In this document: piece after piece, positions 32,207 to 32,963 of the stretch
Position numbering within the stretch: the first letter of the stretch is position 1
Layout of the letters: the number at the start of each line of letters is the position of its first letter
Source of the DNA: Actinomycetota bacterium
Lineage (GTDB): Bacteria; Actinomycetota; Actinomycetes; Nanopelagicales; Nanopelagicaceae
NCBI GenBank assembly: GCA_947488645.1
Contig: CANLAC010000001.1
Location: 1 to 32,963 of the forward strand
DNA: 32,963 nt
Reading direction: 5' to 3'
The notes under the pieces: model-generated
Seen by the model: the letters and a program-made list of their open reading frames with translations, nothing else
Databases searched by the model: none
Told to the model about the DNA's origin: nothing
Made by a program: the position numbers and the translations under genes

Positions 32207-32963
32207 GTGAGTGATGCCCCAATAGGAATATTTGATTCAGGTGTAGGCGGTCTCACCGTTGCACGTGCAATCTTGGATCAACTTCCTAATGAATCTACTC
32301 TTTACATTGGTGACACAGCACGTGGTCCATATGGTCCGCGCTCATTAGCTGAAGTTCGAGAATTCGCACTTGAAACAATGGACTTTCTTGTTGAGCAAGG
32401 AGTTAAGGCAATTGTTATTGCTTGCAATACAGCATCGGCTGCAATGCTGCGTGATGCACGCGAGCGTTACTCAATTCCGGTCATCGAAGTTATTCAGCCT
32501 GCAGTTCGCCGCGCAGTGGCAGCTACAAGAACAGGCAACATTGGCGTCATCGGAACTCGCGCAACAATTGACTCAAAGGCTTACGTAGATGCATTTGCTG
32601 CCGCCCCTCAACTAAACATCACCTCAATTGCTTGTCCACTATTTGTTGAATATGTTGAACGCGGCGAGACATCAGGGCCTGAAATTACAAAGGTTGCTCG
32701 CGAGTACCTAGCTCCAGTTATGGAAGCAAAGGTCGACACTTTAGTTTTGGGTTGCACGCACTATCCATTATTAACCGGCGTAATCTCTTACGTCATGGGT
32801 GAAGGTGTCACCTTGGTTTCAAGTGCTGAAGAGACAGCAAAAGATTTGTATAGAACTTTGGTTGAAAATGGCTTGTTACGTTCACAGTCATCGGCCCCAG
32901 CAACACATAGATTCTTAGCAACCGGTGATGCAAAGGCATTTGAAACCTTGGCTCGACGTTTTC
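32207..32963 (+). CDS. murI: Glutamate racemase, 5' part
   Basis: The first 252 codons, cut by the window end. It makes D-glutamate for peptidoglycan. The start GTG at 32207 gives [20 protein letters not shown], the family N-terminus. Catalytic cysteines are Cys73 in VIACNTASA and Cys183 in [10 protein letters not shown], on either side of the active site. [11 protein letters not shown] and [10 protein letters not shown] are also conserved. About 15 residues or more should be missing. Confidence 0.96.
   Translation, partial: MSDAPIGIFDSGVGGLTVARAILDQLPNESTLYIGDTARGPYGPRSLAEVREFALETMDFLVEQGVKAIVIACNTASAAMLRDARERYSIPVIEVIQPAVRRAVAATRTGNIGVIGTRATIDSKAYVDAFAAAPQLNITSIACPLFVEYVERGETSGPEITKVAREYLAPVMEAKVDTLVLGCTHYPLLTGVISYVMGEGVTLVSSAEETAKDLYRTLVENGLLRSQSSAPATHRFLATGDAKAFETLARRF

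Overview
This looks like chromosomal DNA from a low-GC, streamlined actinobacterium, probably a freshwater planktonic one of the Nanopelagicales (acI) type. That placement is an inference. It rests on actinobacterial gene families and gene order (UPF0182 / Lon-like / zincin-like / M48-like / DUF5679 / ThiF-like; prfB-ftsE-ftsX-smpB-ssrA; DUF3039; clpS-DUF2017-murI), combined with AT-rich codon use, very short intergenic gaps and a nickel superoxide dismutase. Almost all of the window is ordinary core genome. I see no phage, insertion sequence, CRISPR array or rRNA.

Layout. 1-2.9 kb: the 3' end of a 2-oxoglutarate dehydrogenase E1 (Kgd), then a divergent pair made of a SodX-like peptidase and Ni-superoxide dismutase, then a hot-dog thioesterase. 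2.9-9.1 kb: a SRAP (YedK/HMCES) protein diverges from a tightly coupled operon aroA-rsgA-hisN-copA, which ends at a bidirectional terminator shared with an initiator tRNA-Met. 9.3-13.4 kb (minus): UPF0182 membrane protein, a Lon-like protease without a PDZ domain and a small membrane protein. 13.4-17.4 kb (plus): zincin-like hydrolase, YgjP-type metallopeptidase, DUF5679 zinc ribbon, and an E1/ThiF-like protein with an RRE-like region. 17.5-19.1 kb: four Tad-pilus pilin and minor-pilin genes without any motor gene. 19.2-23.1 kb: prfB, ftsE, ftsX, smpB and ssrA (tmRNA). 23.2-29.2 kb (mostly minus): a possible 28-residue membrane peptide, an unknown membrane protein, a GNAT acetyltransferase, a pirin behind a strong operator-like inverted repeat, the three-gene transhydrogenase pntAA-pntAB-pntB, and argF. 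29.2-33 kb (plus): DUF3039, a secreted GH18 protein, clpS, DUF2017 and murI (cut by the window end).

Functional themes. Translation quality control is grouped in one place (RF2, SmpB, tmRNA), with ClpS, the N-degron adaptor, elsewhere in the window. Redox and metal handling recur (NiSOD, copper ATPase, transhydrogenase, pirin). A striking regulatory habit is visible: at many genes a TANNNT -10 box lies exactly six bases before the start codon, the signature of leaderless mRNAs. I did not find a clearly new defence or biosynthetic system. The most unusual items are the PDZ-less Lon-like protein, the Tad pilin set without a motor next to the ThiF/RRE protein, a perfect 26-bp palindrome, the pirin operator, and a short reading frame that appears to be a displaced N-terminus of the hot-dog gene.
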